This document shows, piece by piece, positions 1 to 10,812 of a DNA stretch of 64,000 nucleotides (position 1 is the stretch's first letter; each line of letters starts with the position of its first letter). The translations under genes and the position numbers were made by a program. The notes below the pieces were generated by a model. The model was given only the letters and a program-made list of their open reading frames with translations. It did no database searches and was not told the origin of the DNA. The DNA comes from Thecaphora thlaspeos. Its lineage: Eukaryota > Basidiomycota > Ustilaginomycetes > Urocystidales > Glomosporiaceae. The stretch covers positions 521,779-585,778 of the forward strand of contig UWYS01000017.1 in assembly GCA_900291925.1 (NCBI GenBank), given 5' to 3'.

Positions 1-1038
1 CCAGCAAAGACGCGCGGGCGGACTCCACAGTCCGACGTCAACACCCACTTCTTGCGGCATTTTGTTATCCCAACGGCGAAGACCTCTGCGAGCTGGAGGA
101 GGATGCAGAGATAGACGTGCTTGGTTGCCTGGTAGTCTGGCGAGAACGAGTGAAAGTGGAGGAGGAAGGCGAAGCCGACCAGGTTGAAAGATGGAGCTTC
201 TTCACGGCTGGCGGTCAAGGGAGGCGGACCCAGAGAGAGACGTAAAATTGGGTCAGCAAGACGACGCTGTTGGATCTCTACACGGCAGCTCGTGTACTCA
301 CTCTGCCTCAAGGCTGCGAATAAGGGACTCGGTGATGACTGCGACGCAGGTTGCGGTAAACGAGGCCCACAGTGCTGCCGCATCCCTGGCCCGCGCGATG
401 GCTTCGTGCGACTCTGAACCGAAGAAGTCGTCGGCCCATCCTCCGGTGGGTGCGTAGCCCAACCATGCCTCGCGCCACGCCTTCGTGGATAGGATGCGGA
501 TGAGGCGATTGATGGGAGATGAGTCCGAGAAGAAGAGGCTCGGTGTGATGACAGCGAGGATGAGGACGGCGCGTGCTAGAAGAAGCAGGCTGGGAAGGCG
601 GAGAGCGAGGCGTGTTGACTGCGGCAGGCGTACAGCGCGGCCGCCGCGTGGGCGGCAGATGTGCTGGATACGATTTGTGAGGAGTGCCATGGCGAAGAGG
701 GCGACGGCATAGCGACTTGTGACGAAGCTCCATGGGCTGTCGCCGAAGCCATCCCACGCTGCACCCAGCCTGTCGTCGTCGCCGACGCCACCGCGGCTGG
801 TGCTGTGATGCAAGAGATCGCGGTGCGAGTAGCCCTCGAGTGCGGCTGCCCTTCTGGCGTCGTGTGCGCGGCCGCTGGCGGTAGTGGTGGTATGTGGCGC
901 GTATTCTCCGCCGTGTACCAAGAGGAGGTCTTCAAGTGGCGAAAAGATGAAGTGATAGGCCGATTTGAGTGGGCTGAGTGTAACATTGCCCAGGCCGGCC
1001 TTAAGCGAGGCATAGGTGGAAGCGACGGCGCCCGACAT
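1..1038 (-). CDS. Multi-pass membrane protein, 3' part beyond window edge
   Basis: Two exons are visible: 1038..302 and 207..1, the second open to the window edge. The donor GTGAGT begins at 301 and the acceptor CAG ends at 208, a 94-nt intron. The phase fits, joining ...IRSLEA to DREEAPSFNLVGF. The product has several hydrophobic stretches: one around FVTSRYAVALFAMALL, one around LPSLLLLARAVLILAVIT, one around ALWASFTATCVAVITESLI, and one or two more after the splice (LVGFAFLLHF, YLCILLQLAEVFAV). I do not recognise the family. The conserved look of the segment FNLVGFAFLLHFHSFSPDY suggests a fungal ER or Golgi membrane protein, possibly with a cytosolic domain in the missing C-terminus. The start ATG at 1038 is the first methionine of the open frame. 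The gene is divergent from IMP2 across about 555 bases. Confidence 0.6.
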
Positions 1039-1593
1039 CCTTGGTCCACTGCCGCAAGGAGCGGCTGGCCTGGAACTGATGGGAAAGGGGTCAGAATGCG
1101 CTCTTTCCTTCGTTGCGCACCTCGCTGAAGGGAGGTTCTGCGCCGATGGTCGGACCAGGCCGGTGGAGTGGGTCGGTCAATCGGTCTGGGCCGACTTGGG
1201 GCGAGGCGGTCCTGCCGCTATGTCGACGGGTGGCGCGGAGGGCGGTGACTGTGATGATAGGATGAGGAGGAGTTAGGAGAGCGAGACCGGTCTGGGTGGG
1301 TCGACGGTCGGTGATGGTAGAGAGAGAGTGCAGGCTAAGCGTGGAGCTTAAGCGCGAAGGTGAGCGGCCCGTGAGCCAAGCCATGCGCTCTCTTGTCTCC
1401 TGTCGGCTGGCCCGCCCGTTCGGACGCTTTTGTGTTCTTCTCCACTTCGGCCGTTTCTGCTTATCCTTCGGCCGGTCCGCTCGCGCGAGCAAATGCACAG
1501 GGAGTACCTACACTCTGCCACATCTTTGCTATCCCTTGGCTCGCCGTCCACCGCCATCCCATCCCCCTTCCGCATAATTAAGGTCGCCACAGG
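1039..1593. promoter_or_regulatory. Divergent intergenic region, membrane protein / IMP2
   Basis: This 555-base gap separates two divergently transcribed starts (1038 on minus, 1594 on plus), so it should hold both promoters. I see no convincing TATA box and no conserved gene. The overlapping short open frames here look like chance frames in GC-rich DNA. Confidence 0.4.
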
Positions 1594-3129
1594 ATGCTGA
1601 GACAGGCGGCCAGGCCCTGCGCCGCCCTGCTTCTACCACTCAGCCTGTCACGCCACGCCATCTCAGACCGCTTAGTCGCACGGTCCATCGCCGCCACCGC
1701 CGCAGTGGTTCACCACAGATCCATCAGCTTCTACTCGACCTCACGCCCGCTCTCTTCCGCCGCTGGGTCACAGTCGAGCAGCAGCAGCGGCAGCGCTACC
1801 GACGCCTCGCATTCTCCATCGACGCTGCCTCTCGGCGCAAGAGACCCGCCGGCCTCATCCGACGAGCAAAGACGACCACCGCCGCCGCCACAGCCGAGAG
1901 GCTTCTTCCGGCGCTTCCGGAGCAAGTTTCGCTCGCCTCTCTGGCGCATCGTACCGTGGCTTCCCGTCGCAGCCTTCACCACCGCACACATCTGCAGCAT
2001 AGGCAACGTCACTGGCGGCAGCATGAGCGTACGTAGCGACCGACCGGCAGTAGTGGGCGACCGCCACACCGCACTCCCGGCCCTGCCCGAGGCTGACCTC
2101 TACCTTTTCCTTTCCCTTTCCCTTGCTCGTTCGCGTCTCGGCAACGTTGCACCCGCAGCCGACCTTCAACGGCCCCATCGAACAAGCGACAGCCGCCAAC
2201 AGCCGCTCAGACGTCGTCCTGCTCAACCGGCACGCCGCCGCAATGCGCCGGTTTAAGGTGGGCGACATCGTCACCCTCACCTCGCCCCTCAATCCCAACG
2301 AACTCATCACAAAGCGCATCATCGCACTCGAAGGTGATGTCGTCCGCGTTTGGGCTCCTACCGACCTAAATGGAGGCCAAGGGAGGTGGACCAGGATAAA
2401 GATTCCTCCCGGACACGTCTGGATCGAGGGTGATGCAGGCGTCGACATCGTACCCGGTAGCCTTGGATGGGCTGCTGGGTCGGACGTCGCAAAGGGGGGG
2501 CCGATGGGGAAGCGCAAGAGCAGAGATAGCCGCGAGCTCGGACCCGTGAGTGGCCGGAAGACCGAAGAGCAGCGCAGCGAGGTTACGAACATGAACGCTC
2601 CCGACTGACTGATGCCCTGTCCCTGACCTCTAACGGCCTCTAGATCCCAAGCGGCCTGATTACAGCACGCATCGACGCCATCCTCTGGCCTCCTTCGCGC
2701 TTCGGCCGGCCGGCCGACCGTCCCTCACCTGCCGACGCCATCTCCGTCCCCTCGCACAGCTCCAACAATCGACACCAGTACCCACTCTCTCTCCCCGAAT
2801 CATCAGAACTCACATCGCATCAATTCGACGAGGACGAACGACTACGCAGCATCGCAACCCAAGTGCACCCTTCGCTCGCTCGGATACTAGACGAGATGGA
2901 GGCCAGGTCGGCCAGTAAGAGGGTTCTGGCACATCCACAGGATTCGAGGCTGAGCCCGTATGTCGACTGGAGTGAGGGTGGTGAGCAAGGTGGAGGAGAG
3001 ACGGAGGAAGCGAGGGCGAGAGACGCGAGCGAGGTGGACGACAAGAGGCAGGCGGGGATGAGGAGGTATTGGAACGCAATGAGCCGAGGTGGGACGTTGG
3101 GAGACGATGCCGATTCACAGCGAGGGTAG
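1594..3129 (+). CDS. IMP2: Mitochondrial inner membrane protease subunit 2 (IMP2-like)
   Basis: Exons 1594..2028, 2159..2545 and 2644..3129 give 435 aa. Introns start GTACGT and GTGAGT and end CAG and TAG, all phase 0. The protein is a signal-peptidase-I-fold serine/lysine protease that removes sorting sequences from proteins in the mitochondrial intermembrane space. The catalytic Ser motif GGSMSPTFN (about residue 143) is rebuilt across intron 1. The lysine box is KRIIALEGD, followed by GHVWIEGD and, across intron 2, LGPIPSGLI. An N-terminal Arg/Ser/Ala-rich presequence and a hydrophobic segment (IVPWLPVAAFTTAHI) precede the Ser box. It is much longer than yeast Imp2 (about 180 aa) because of the long leader and a charged C-terminal tail of about 100 residues. 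Imp1 normally has the shorter spacing, so subunit 2 is preferred but not proven. Confidence 0.88.
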
Positions 3130-4283
3130 AGGTCGACATGCTGTAGATTTCGAGGTCGACTGAAGGAACAGCACCAAACTCATCTCTCTCAACTCGAGCT
3201 CAAAGAGAGTGTCTCTCTGTACAGCCGCGGGTGTTGCTCACTCGATCTCTTTGATCCGTCATCGCCTATCCGCCTAGCCCGCGTCCTCTTGTGGACGAGC
3301 AGCGACCTAAATGCCTGTGCGCTTTGCGCGACAGGAAACAGAGGAGAGAGAGTATAAACCGAAGGGTGATGGGCGGATCGATTAGCTGGTGGACAAGCAG
3401 AAAGACCGGGCAGTAGCTCAGCGCAAGCCGGACGACGAACCGAACTGCCGGCATCGCGACGCTCTGCTCAGCGCACTCTCTTTATGTACCGCGGAGCCCT
3501 CCGATTGAGCACCAGGAGCTTTTCTCTCCATTATCATGACTTGGCCTCGCTCCTGCCGTCTTCCTGTCTTCTTTCCGTTCTGATTTGAATTTACCTCCCT
3601 CGGCCAGGTTTGGGCCCGCGCGAGCCGCCATCGCTTTTTGTCGTCGCGTCGCCAACGGTTTTTCTTGCATTTTCCTCGGCTTTTCGTCGCCCTCCGTAGC
3701 GTTCTCGTGTTCTCGCAACTTCGACAACGGTGACTCCACTCGGGTGCGTTCAGTGCTCCTATGTTGGCCCATGTGCTGTAACTAACTGGAGCTGCATGAT
3801 GGTGACGAGACCCTTATCGACGCCTCAGAGCTCACCTATCCTTGCCCGAGGGCCCGTCACTGCGGTAGCACGCAAAGGAAAAGATGGTGGTGGTGGCTTT
3901 CGACCGTGAGACACAAGGACTGGCTTGTGAGTCGTCCTAGATTGCCGAAAGACTGAGGAGTGGGACGGGACTGGAGGGAGAGGGCTGAATCTGGTACTAT
4001 AGCTGCGCTGGATGCCAAGGTGGGCGTTGGCTGGGAGTCGCCGGTTGGATGCCAGGCCTGAATACCCTTGGCAAGCTCCGAATCGGGACCGAGGGCGACT
4101 ATGTGGGTCGTGATTCCGGTGGGGCGTCTCGAGCTCATATGAAGCCTCGTCGGCAGTTGGGCGGGCGCGCTGCTACCGTCACGCCTTATCTCTCCACCTT
4201 CTCCCCTCCCGCTCTGCCAGCGTTTCGTTGGCGTCATGTACCTATTCTACCTGCGTCTCCACGGAATCTGCCAAGCTCGTTGC
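3130..4283. other. Gene-free stretch left of transposon relic
   Basis: About 1.15 kb without a supportable gene. It begins with the IMP2 3' region and ends at the TA duplication of the transposon relic. Short overlapping frames lack conserved motifs. Confidence 0.4.
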
Positions 4284-4285
4284 TA

Positions 4286-5606
4286 ACGCATCTCCCTGGG
4301 AACCTGTCCTCCCTGGGGAGCTGGCAGATTTTTTATCCACCTCCCTTTTCTACCACCATCTCCTCACCACCATGGCACACCATCTCTCTTGTCAATAACC
4401 ATCTCCTGTATTGTTATTTCCTCTCTCTGACTCCACCATTGCCAAAGTGATCTTCACTGCTCATCTGCTGTCATGCCACACCACAGTCCTACCATCACAC
4501 TGCCAAGCTGTCTGCAAAGAGGCAGCAAAGCTTTACAAGAAGCAGGAGACCGCTATGATGGAGGCCTTGCAGGGCCTCTCTTCTGGCAAGTACCAGAACC
4601 TTGTCCAAGCAGCCAGAGCTGCTGGTGTCCCCACATTGATGCTGTGGACCTGGCAGCAGGGCATCAAACCAAGGCAAACAGCCCACAGCTTACAGCAGAC
4701 CCTCTCTCTGGCCACAGAAGCTGCTCTTGCTCTCCATATTGAGTGCAGCACCAACTAGGGCTTCCTGCTCACACCAACAATGGTCTGCAAGTATGCAGGT
4801 ACTATTGAGGCACCTGTTGAAGCTGACAGCTGCCACAGAGTGACTGTGCTGGGCAAGAACTGGGTCTTGGCCTTCCTCTTGCAGCACCCATTGCTCCAGA
4901 GCAAGTATGACCAAGCCCTTGACAACCAGTGCATGGACAGTGCCTTGCATGACAACCTTGCTGCCTCCTACAAAGTCCTCACCCACACCATCAAGGAGTA
5001 TGACATCACATGGGACCAGCTGTACAACATGGACAAGACAGGTGTGATCATGGGCTTCTCTGGGAGGCAAAAGGTTGTTGTGCCGGCAGAAAAGAAGATC
5101 TCGACTTCTGCAACAAGTGCTGGGCACTTTGGATTGTGCCGGTCTGCTTCCCTGCCCTTTGACCACCTCCTGTGCAAACTGCAGGGCAGCACAGACAAGA
5201 GAAAGGGCAGCCTTGTCCAGTGCAAGCTGCTCAAGGCAGCCAAGCTTGCCAATGAGAAGAAGTGTCACAGTGCCTCACTGCTCAAGACCATTGCCAAGCC
5301 AGGTGACCGCCGCTACATCTGCAAGGACCAGATGATCGGCAGGGCCACGGGAGAGCGGCTCACCACCCATTGAGACCGCCAAGCCACCCACAATGACCAA
5401 CTCACTTGCACTGGATCCCTCCCTGCCTGGGCCAAGCACTCTTGAGGCCTACAACATCCCCCTGATCTTCCATGACCCCTATGGCAGCTGTGGAGGACTT
5501 GCCAAGCCAGACTAGTTGTGCATTGCATGTAGTTGCCTTTTTGGTGTGGTCATCAACACAAGAGATGGTGGTAGAAAAGGGAGGACAGCTTCTCAGGGAG
5601 ACGCGT
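4286..5606 (+). mobile_element. Degenerate pogo/Fot1-type DNA transposon (1.3 kb)
   Basis: Terminal inverted repeats of about 30 bases begin ACGCATCTCCCTGGGAACC on the left and, reverse-complemented, ACGCGTCTCCCTGAGAAGC on the right. Each is flanked by TA (4284-4285 and 5607-5608), the target duplication of Tc1/mariner-pogo elements. Inside, plus-strand frames 4411..4758 and 4780..5373 resemble a Fot1/Tigger transposase: an N-terminal CENP-B-like HTH part (AAGVPTLMLWTWQQG) and the DDE domain start (QLYNMDKTGVIMGFS), where family members have NMDETG. The frame is broken by a stop at about 4756 and again after 5371, and the rest of the DDE domain is missing. The block is strikingly poor in CpG compared with its flanks, so it is an old, mutated, non-autonomous remnant. 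Confidence 0.85.
4411..5373 (+). pseudogene. Broken transposase gene of the Fot1-like element
   Basis: Two consecutive frames (4411..4758 and 4780..5373) together look like the HTH and first catalytic part of a pogo-family transposase. The first ends in a TAG just before the second resumes with similar character. The motif NMDKTG retains the first catalytic Asp position but has Lys where the family usually has Glu. The C-terminal DDE residues are not visible. A segment reading SKYDQALDNQCMDSALHDNL matches a segment of the second relic (41611-42519), confirming a shared origin. Confidence 0.75.
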
Positions 5607-5694
5607 TAGTCAGCCATTTTCAGTGATTCAACTAGTTCTTCCCTTCGCGACAAGTCGCCCCTCCGTGTGTGCGGCTGTCGGGTAGACGACCCAC

Positions 5695-5875
5695 ACTCTT
5701 TGTCAGCCCAAGTGGGTTGGTCTCGGGATGTGGTACGAGGCGGAACGGATCAAGAGACGAGAGATGGGCCCACAGCAAGCATGGATGGCGGGAGAGAGAG
5801 AGAGAGGGCTGCCGTGACGGCGCCGGTGCAGCAGGAGAGGAGCTTTCGCAGCGTCTGTACACCGGCGACCTACAT
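5695..5875 (+). repeat. Promoter repeat, copy A (upstream of secreted protein gene)
   Basis: About 180 bases are recognisably duplicated at 7448-7625. Shared blocks include TTTGTCAGCC, GTGGGTTGGTCT, GGGCTGCCGTG/GAGCTGCCGTG and GCCGGTGCAGC/GTCGGTGCAGC. The repeat lies 160-340 bases upstream of the ATG at 6037. A TATA-like TAAATAG follows at about 5921-5927. Confidence 0.7.
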
Positions 5876-6036
5876 GGCTGCCTCGGACGTCGGCGTAGCC
5901 CACTCAGGATAAGAGCCACATAAATAGAAGACATTCCACCTCTTTCCTCTTCCCTCCCCGTTCCCTCAAACTCACATCCTCGGCTCGTCTAACCCAAGTT
6001 CTTCGATATAGATCCAACAACGTCCAACCTTGTGAG

Positions 6037-6901
6037 ATGAAGACTGCTTTTCTCTCTCTCTTGCTTGCCTTTTCATCAGGCTTCTTCGCTCCAAATGCTG
6101 CGGCTACCCCGATCGTAACGGACTTGGATCGCCAAAATGATCTCTCCGGTTTTGGGAGTGGCCCTGGCCCGGATAAAGAGAGCTCCGAAATTTATTTTCC
6201 ACCTGACCCCTACCCTGTAGGGTTACCACCCATGAAGGTGAGCCCGCAGCCGTTCCAAGATCGCTCGAAGCAGCTTTGAACGCCGCACTGACTCCTTGGG
6301 AAGGCACCGAGCCCTCGGAAACATATGGTAGATCATAACCCCGCAGCAAAAGGTCGAAAACATGATAAAGCACCGGTCTAAGACTTTCTCCGCGGCCAAG
6401 TTCTACTGCGTTATCTGCTACGATGGTGGGTAGCTATCTCAGCCAAAATCGCTACAAAAGGGCTGAATCTTCCTTGGTGCGCGCCGACGACTGATTGATG
6501 GACTTTGACGCAAACACTCCGGCCAAACAAATTCTCAATCTTTGCAGGCCCGTTCAAAATATCGAAGACAGCCGAATATATAACGTCGCCGGCCTACGAT
6601 GTCGAACACAAGTAGGTATCACTCATGAGACCTTTCGCTACCATCTGCGCTAACTTTTGCCCGCTATACTTTCTTTGCGGTGCTGACATCGTCATTTCTT
6701 ACGATGGTTTGGTCCTCAAGTTCGTTAACAGGCTTCAAGTGTCTCTACTTCTGGGGCGAAGACGTCCACTGGAATCACATGGGAGATACAGGCGACAAAC
6801 ACTTCGCCTTTGCGACCAGCACGAAGGATGAACATGAGGCGGGCAGCTGCTGGACTCACCAAGGTTCCGATGTCTACTGCCCGAAGTGGCCCAAACAGTA
6901 G
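6037..6901 (+). CDS. Small secreted protein, candidate effector (paralog 1)
   Basis: Proposed exons 6037..6237, 6347..6425, 6548..6611 and 6721..6901 give 174 aa. Donors are GTGAGC, GTGGGT and GTAGGT. The signal peptide is clear: MKTAFLSLLLAFSSGFFAPN, cleaved near Ala23. The mature part starts with an acidic Pro/Gly stretch. It then carries CVICYDGG, a TAEYITSPAYDVEHN segment, KCLYFWGEDVHW and a C-terminal tail ending SDVYCPKWPKQ, five cysteines in all. No known family is recognised. The last exon boundary is supported by the same 13-base spacing in the copy at 8149. Exon 2 is supported by the inverted relative at 20844-20925, which keeps the same phase. Intron 1 is the weakest part of the model: its inner sequence is unusually conserved between paralogs and could be coding in another isoform. 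Confidence 0.6.
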
Positions 6902-7447
6902 TCTTCGTTCCCCACCTGCTCAGCTCGAGGCAGGCCCAGTGGATCCGAGCGCACACCGTTGAGCAACTGCCAGCGCACACACACACAACACACATGACCC
7001 CACCTCTTGTGAGGTGTTCCTCTCTGTCTATGACTCCTAGTCCATTCTACCATCTCTTCTCCCCCACATCTCTCGCCCTTGTCAAGACTGCATTTCTCGC
7101 ATTCCCTCGTCTCTCGTCCCTCTACCAACCGCTTCCTCCCGTCTCGACGGCGTTGCCGTCATTATCGCTCCGCAGCACGCCCTCCGCTGTACGACGTCTT
7201 CGTCTCTTGTAGCTCCCTGACGCTCTTCCCTGTGCCAAGCCCAGGGAACTCGCCGAGCCGGCTCAGTGGTCTCTTTCCCGCAAACATTTTATGTGTTTCC
7301 TTTCTCTTGGGTGTGACGGACGGTCTGTCTCAACGGCAGGGCCCCCACTCCTCTATTGTTGACGCCTAGTTCGGGTGGGGGGGGGTTGGCGCTGTCGTTG
7401 TTCCTGGGCACAAAGATGATCGCCCACTAATCCACCATTCTCAGCCC
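6902..7447. other. Intergenic, secreted gene to its decayed copy
   Basis: About 550 bases with no supportable gene. It includes a CA-rich run (6979-6995) and a G-run near 7377-7387. Confidence 0.35.
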
Positions 7448-7625
7448 ATACTATTTGTCAGCCTATGTGGGTTGGTCTTGGAATGTACAGTACAAGGCGA
7501 AGTCGGTTCAGAGAGGAGAAATGAGTCACAGCGAGCAAGAAGGTCAGGAGGGGGAGAGCTGCCGTGGCGGCGTCGGTGCAGCGAGAGAGGGATTTTACAG
7601 AGTCGCCACACTGACGATTCCCACT
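7448..7625 (+). repeat. Promoter repeat, copy B
   Basis: Direct repeat of 5695-5875. Similarity starts at CCCATACTATTTGTCAGCC and fades after AGAGGGATTTTACAGAGTCG. Copy B is now followed by unrelated sequence instead of a signal-peptide exon. Confidence 0.7.
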
Positions 7626-8109
7626 CGAGTTGAGCCACACTTGGTTGCCATCTTCACCCCACTTACACGCCGTTCACACCCCACTTGGACGACCGATCCT
7701 TGCCATCAGAGCGAGCAACAGGTTGGGACAAGCTGAGATCTCGGCTCCGACTGATCACACGAGAGAGACATGGCGTGAGATTGTGGCAGAAGGCCGACAG
7801 GTCTCTGAGCTCGAGAAGGCTCCCGGCCCGCCGGAGCGAGACGAACGAGCGCAGACGAGAGCGGCAAGAGAGAACTACAGGGTGGGCAGAAGGTTAGAGG
7901 AGGTCTAGGCCAGAACGGGAGAAGAAGATGGAGGAACAGAGGGAGGAGAGCGCCGCGAGGCGGACGAGCTACGTGGCAAGGTGGGGTGGTCAACCGCGCC
8001 CAGACGCTCACGCCGCGTCGCCATGTGGGCCGAGAAGGACGAGACTTTGGTCGCACATCAGTCACGAGGTCTCCGCTCGACCCTGAATTTAGCCTTGCGT
8101 TCTTATATA

Positions 8110-8322
8110 GTGCTGACATCGCCATCTCTTCTGCTCGTCTTCCTCCAGTATTGCAGACGACGTCAAATGCCTCTACTTTGGGGGAAACGATGTCCTCTTA
8201 TATACCTCATCGGATTGCGACGCCAGCAACATAAGTTTGCCTTCAAAGCCAGCTCGAAAGGCATGCCGGGCGCCTGCGTAACCAGGCCCGGGAACCAAGC
8301 CTCCTGCTCCAAGTGGCCTTAA
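8110..8322 (+). pseudogene. Truncated copy of the secreted protein gene (paralog 2)
   Basis: The block GTGCTGACATCGCCATCTCT matches the last intron of paralog 1 (GTGCTGACATCGTCATTTCT). After the acceptor CTCCAG (ending 8148) the exon reads IADDVKCLYFGGNDV, parallel to KCLYFWGEDV in paralog 1. The C-terminal part HKFAFKASSKG...CSKWP, parallel to KHFAFATSTKD...CPKWPKQ, is in a different frame. The exon is 174 nt against 181 in paralog 1, so a frameshift separates the two parts. The equivalents of exons 1-3 are absent between promoter copy B and this exon. It is best read as an internally deleted, frameshifted tandem duplicate. Confidence 0.7.
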
Positions 8323-8749
8323 AATGTAGACGTTGAATGTCTTCCCTTTCGTTACATGCGAGTGGAGACGAGAAATCGGAGGGTGACGCTAGGACGATGT
8401 AGACATGTTGACCCGTGACGACGGGGCGAACGGGTAGATCCACTGCGTCTGCTATGAATGAATCAAGTGTCAAAAGAAGATTCTCATGATGCAGATGACC
8501 ACGGAGAAAGGGTCGAATTCGACATCGAAAATTTCCCCTCGAGCGATGAGCAGAAATGACGATGCCGTTCAACGTCAACCCGACGCGACGCAGCACTAGA
8601 AATATAGCCTCTCCACAGGCGAACCGAACAGCAAGCGTCGTAATGCATTTTTGAAATGGAACCTCGAGAATGGGGACGTGGCAGTGTACATCGATAGGTC
8701 TACAGGATCTCAAACCGTGCCGAGAGAGAGTAGAGAGGTGGAACCGGGT
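8323..8749. other. Intergenic, downstream of paralog 2 and ILV3
   Basis: About 430 bases between the pseudogene and the 3' end of ILV3. No motif-bearing frame was seen on either strand. Confidence 0.35.
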
Positions 8750-10812
8750 TCAGAGGTCCGTGACGCATCTGATGAAGCAACATCAATAAGGAAATTTAAA
8801 GAAAAAGGTCGAGCAGTTACCATCAGTCCCTCCATTCTCTCCGTGACACACGCCAGGCGAAAGCGGCCATCTACTCACCCTCGCGAAGCATCCGAAACGT
8901 TGCGGACAAACTTGAGCAGGTGTCCCGATTTCGGCTTGAGTTCCTTTGGCGTCCAGTTCTCTCGACGCTTGGCCAGTTCAGCCTCGGTGACACCAACGAG
9001 CTCGAGCGTGTTCTTCTCGGCGTCGATCGTGATCGTGTCGCCGTCGTGTACTAGACCAATGGCACCGCCGACTTGGGCTTCTGGAACGACGTGGCCGACG
9101 ACGAAGCCGTGGGAGCTGCGGGTGGGCGGACAGAGGTGGTCAGGAAAGAGGGAGGCGTCAATAGGAAAGAAGGCAAAGGGAAGCGAGAGGGAAGAGAGCC
9201 GCTGTGTGCGGCACACGCTCGCGACTCACCCGCCGCTGAATCGTCCGTCGGTGAGACATGCGACGTCCTGGCCCAGGCCGGCGCCCATGATGAGGCTGGT
9301 GGGCTTGAGCATCTCGGGCATGCCCGGTCCGCCCTTGGGTCCCTTGTATCGCAGCACGATGACCGTCTTTTCTCCCTTCTTGATGCTCCCGGTCTCGACG
9401 GCGTGGACCATCTCGTCCTCGGTGTCAAAGCACCTCGCCTTGCCCGTAAAGGTGAGGCCCTCCTTGCCGGTGATCTTGGCGACCGCTCCGCCGGGCGCGA
9501 GGTTGCCCTTGAGGATGCGCAGGTGGCCCGTCGACTTGAGCGGCTTGTCGATGGTGCGGAGAACGTCCTGTCCGGCGGGGAGCTTGCCGTGGGCGTGCGT
9601 CCAGCGGTCGCAGTTTTCGGCCAGGGTGAGGCCGGTGACGGTCTTGTGCTCGCCCTTGATGAGGCCCTGCTCGATGCAGTACTGGATGATGGTGGGGATG
9701 CCGTCGAGGTGCTTCTGGACGTCCTCCATGACGTACTTGCCCGACGGCTTGAGGTCGGCGAGGAAGGGGGTGGAGTCGCTGATGCGCTGGAAGTCGTCGA
9801 TGGTGAGCTCGATGTCAACCGAGTGGGCGATGGCGATGAGGTGGAGGACGGCGTTGGTGGAGCCGCCGAGGACCATGGTGAGTGCGATGGCGTCGTCAAA
9901 GGCGGCCTTTGTCATGATGTCGCGCGGCTTGAGGTCGAGCTCGAGCAGGTTGCGCATGGCGGCGCCGACGCTGTCGCACTCGGCCAGCTTCTCGGGGTAC
10001 TCTGCGGGGAAGGAACTGCTGCCGGGGAGCGTCATGCCGAGGGCCTCGGAGCAGGAGGCCATGGTATTGGCGGTGTACATGCCGCCGCAGGCTCCCGGGC
10101 CGGGGCAGGCGTTGCGGACGGTGTCGTAGCGCTTGCGTTCTGCGTCTGGGGAGCCGCCGTCTGCGAGGTACTGGCCGTAGCTCTGGAAGGCGCTGACGAT
10201 GTCGAGGGTGCCGGGGATGGTGGCGCAGGCACCGGGACGGATAGTGCCTCCATAGACCATGATGCCGGGCCTGTTGAGACGGCCGAGGGCCATGAGCACG
10301 CCGGGCATGTTTTTGTCGCAGCCGGGGACGACGACGCAGCCGTCGAGCCAGTGGCCGCCGCAGGCGGACTCTACGCTGTCGGCGATGAGGTCGCGCGAGG
10401 GGAGGGAGTAGGCCATGGCGTCTGTGCCCATGCTGATGCCGTCTGATACGCCGACGGTACCGAACTGGTAGCCGGTGAGCCCGGCTTCGTTTACGGATTT
10501 CTTGACGCGGCGGCCCACTTCGAGGAGGTGAGAGTTGCACGGGTTGCCCTCGTACCATACGGAGGCGACGCCGACCATTGCGCGGGTGAGGTCCTGGTCG
10601 CTGTCGATGCCCTCTGTTGCGTAGAGCATGGCCTGGGAGGCGCCCTGGTCCTTTGGGCGTGTGATGATGCGCGAGAGGCGGTTGAGGTCTCCCGGCGGGG
10701 GGCGTGCGCTTGCAACCGAGGAGGTGGCGATTGTGCGTGGGGCGCCGAGGGCGGCGATGCGAGCAGCAGCCGGCCTGGCGGCTGCGGAAGTGGAAGCGAG
10801 GGAGGCGAGCAT
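8750..10812 (-). CDS. ILV3: Dihydroxy-acid dehydratase, mitochondrial (ILV3)
   Basis: Exons 10812..9230, 9115..8879 and 8768..8750 give 612 aa. The last exon is only 19 nt and encodes the terminal GCVTDL. Introns have GTGAGT donors and CAG acceptors and are in phase. The enzyme dehydrates 2,3-dihydroxy-isovalerate and -methylvalerate, the third step of branched-chain amino-acid synthesis, and uses an Fe-S cluster. Seen motifs include an Arg/Ala/Ser-rich mitochondrial presequence, GCDKNMPG with a cluster cysteine, [27 protein letters not shown], and across the first splice [15 protein letters not shown]...PEAQVGG. The length is typical for fungal ILV3. It is divergent from the flavoprotein gene at 11451. 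Confidence 0.96.

Noticed and set aside
9073..10446. Long plus-strand open frame (457 aa)
   Set aside because: It is the antisense of the ILV3 coding exon. GC-rich codon usage creates long shadow frames, and it has no independent motif.
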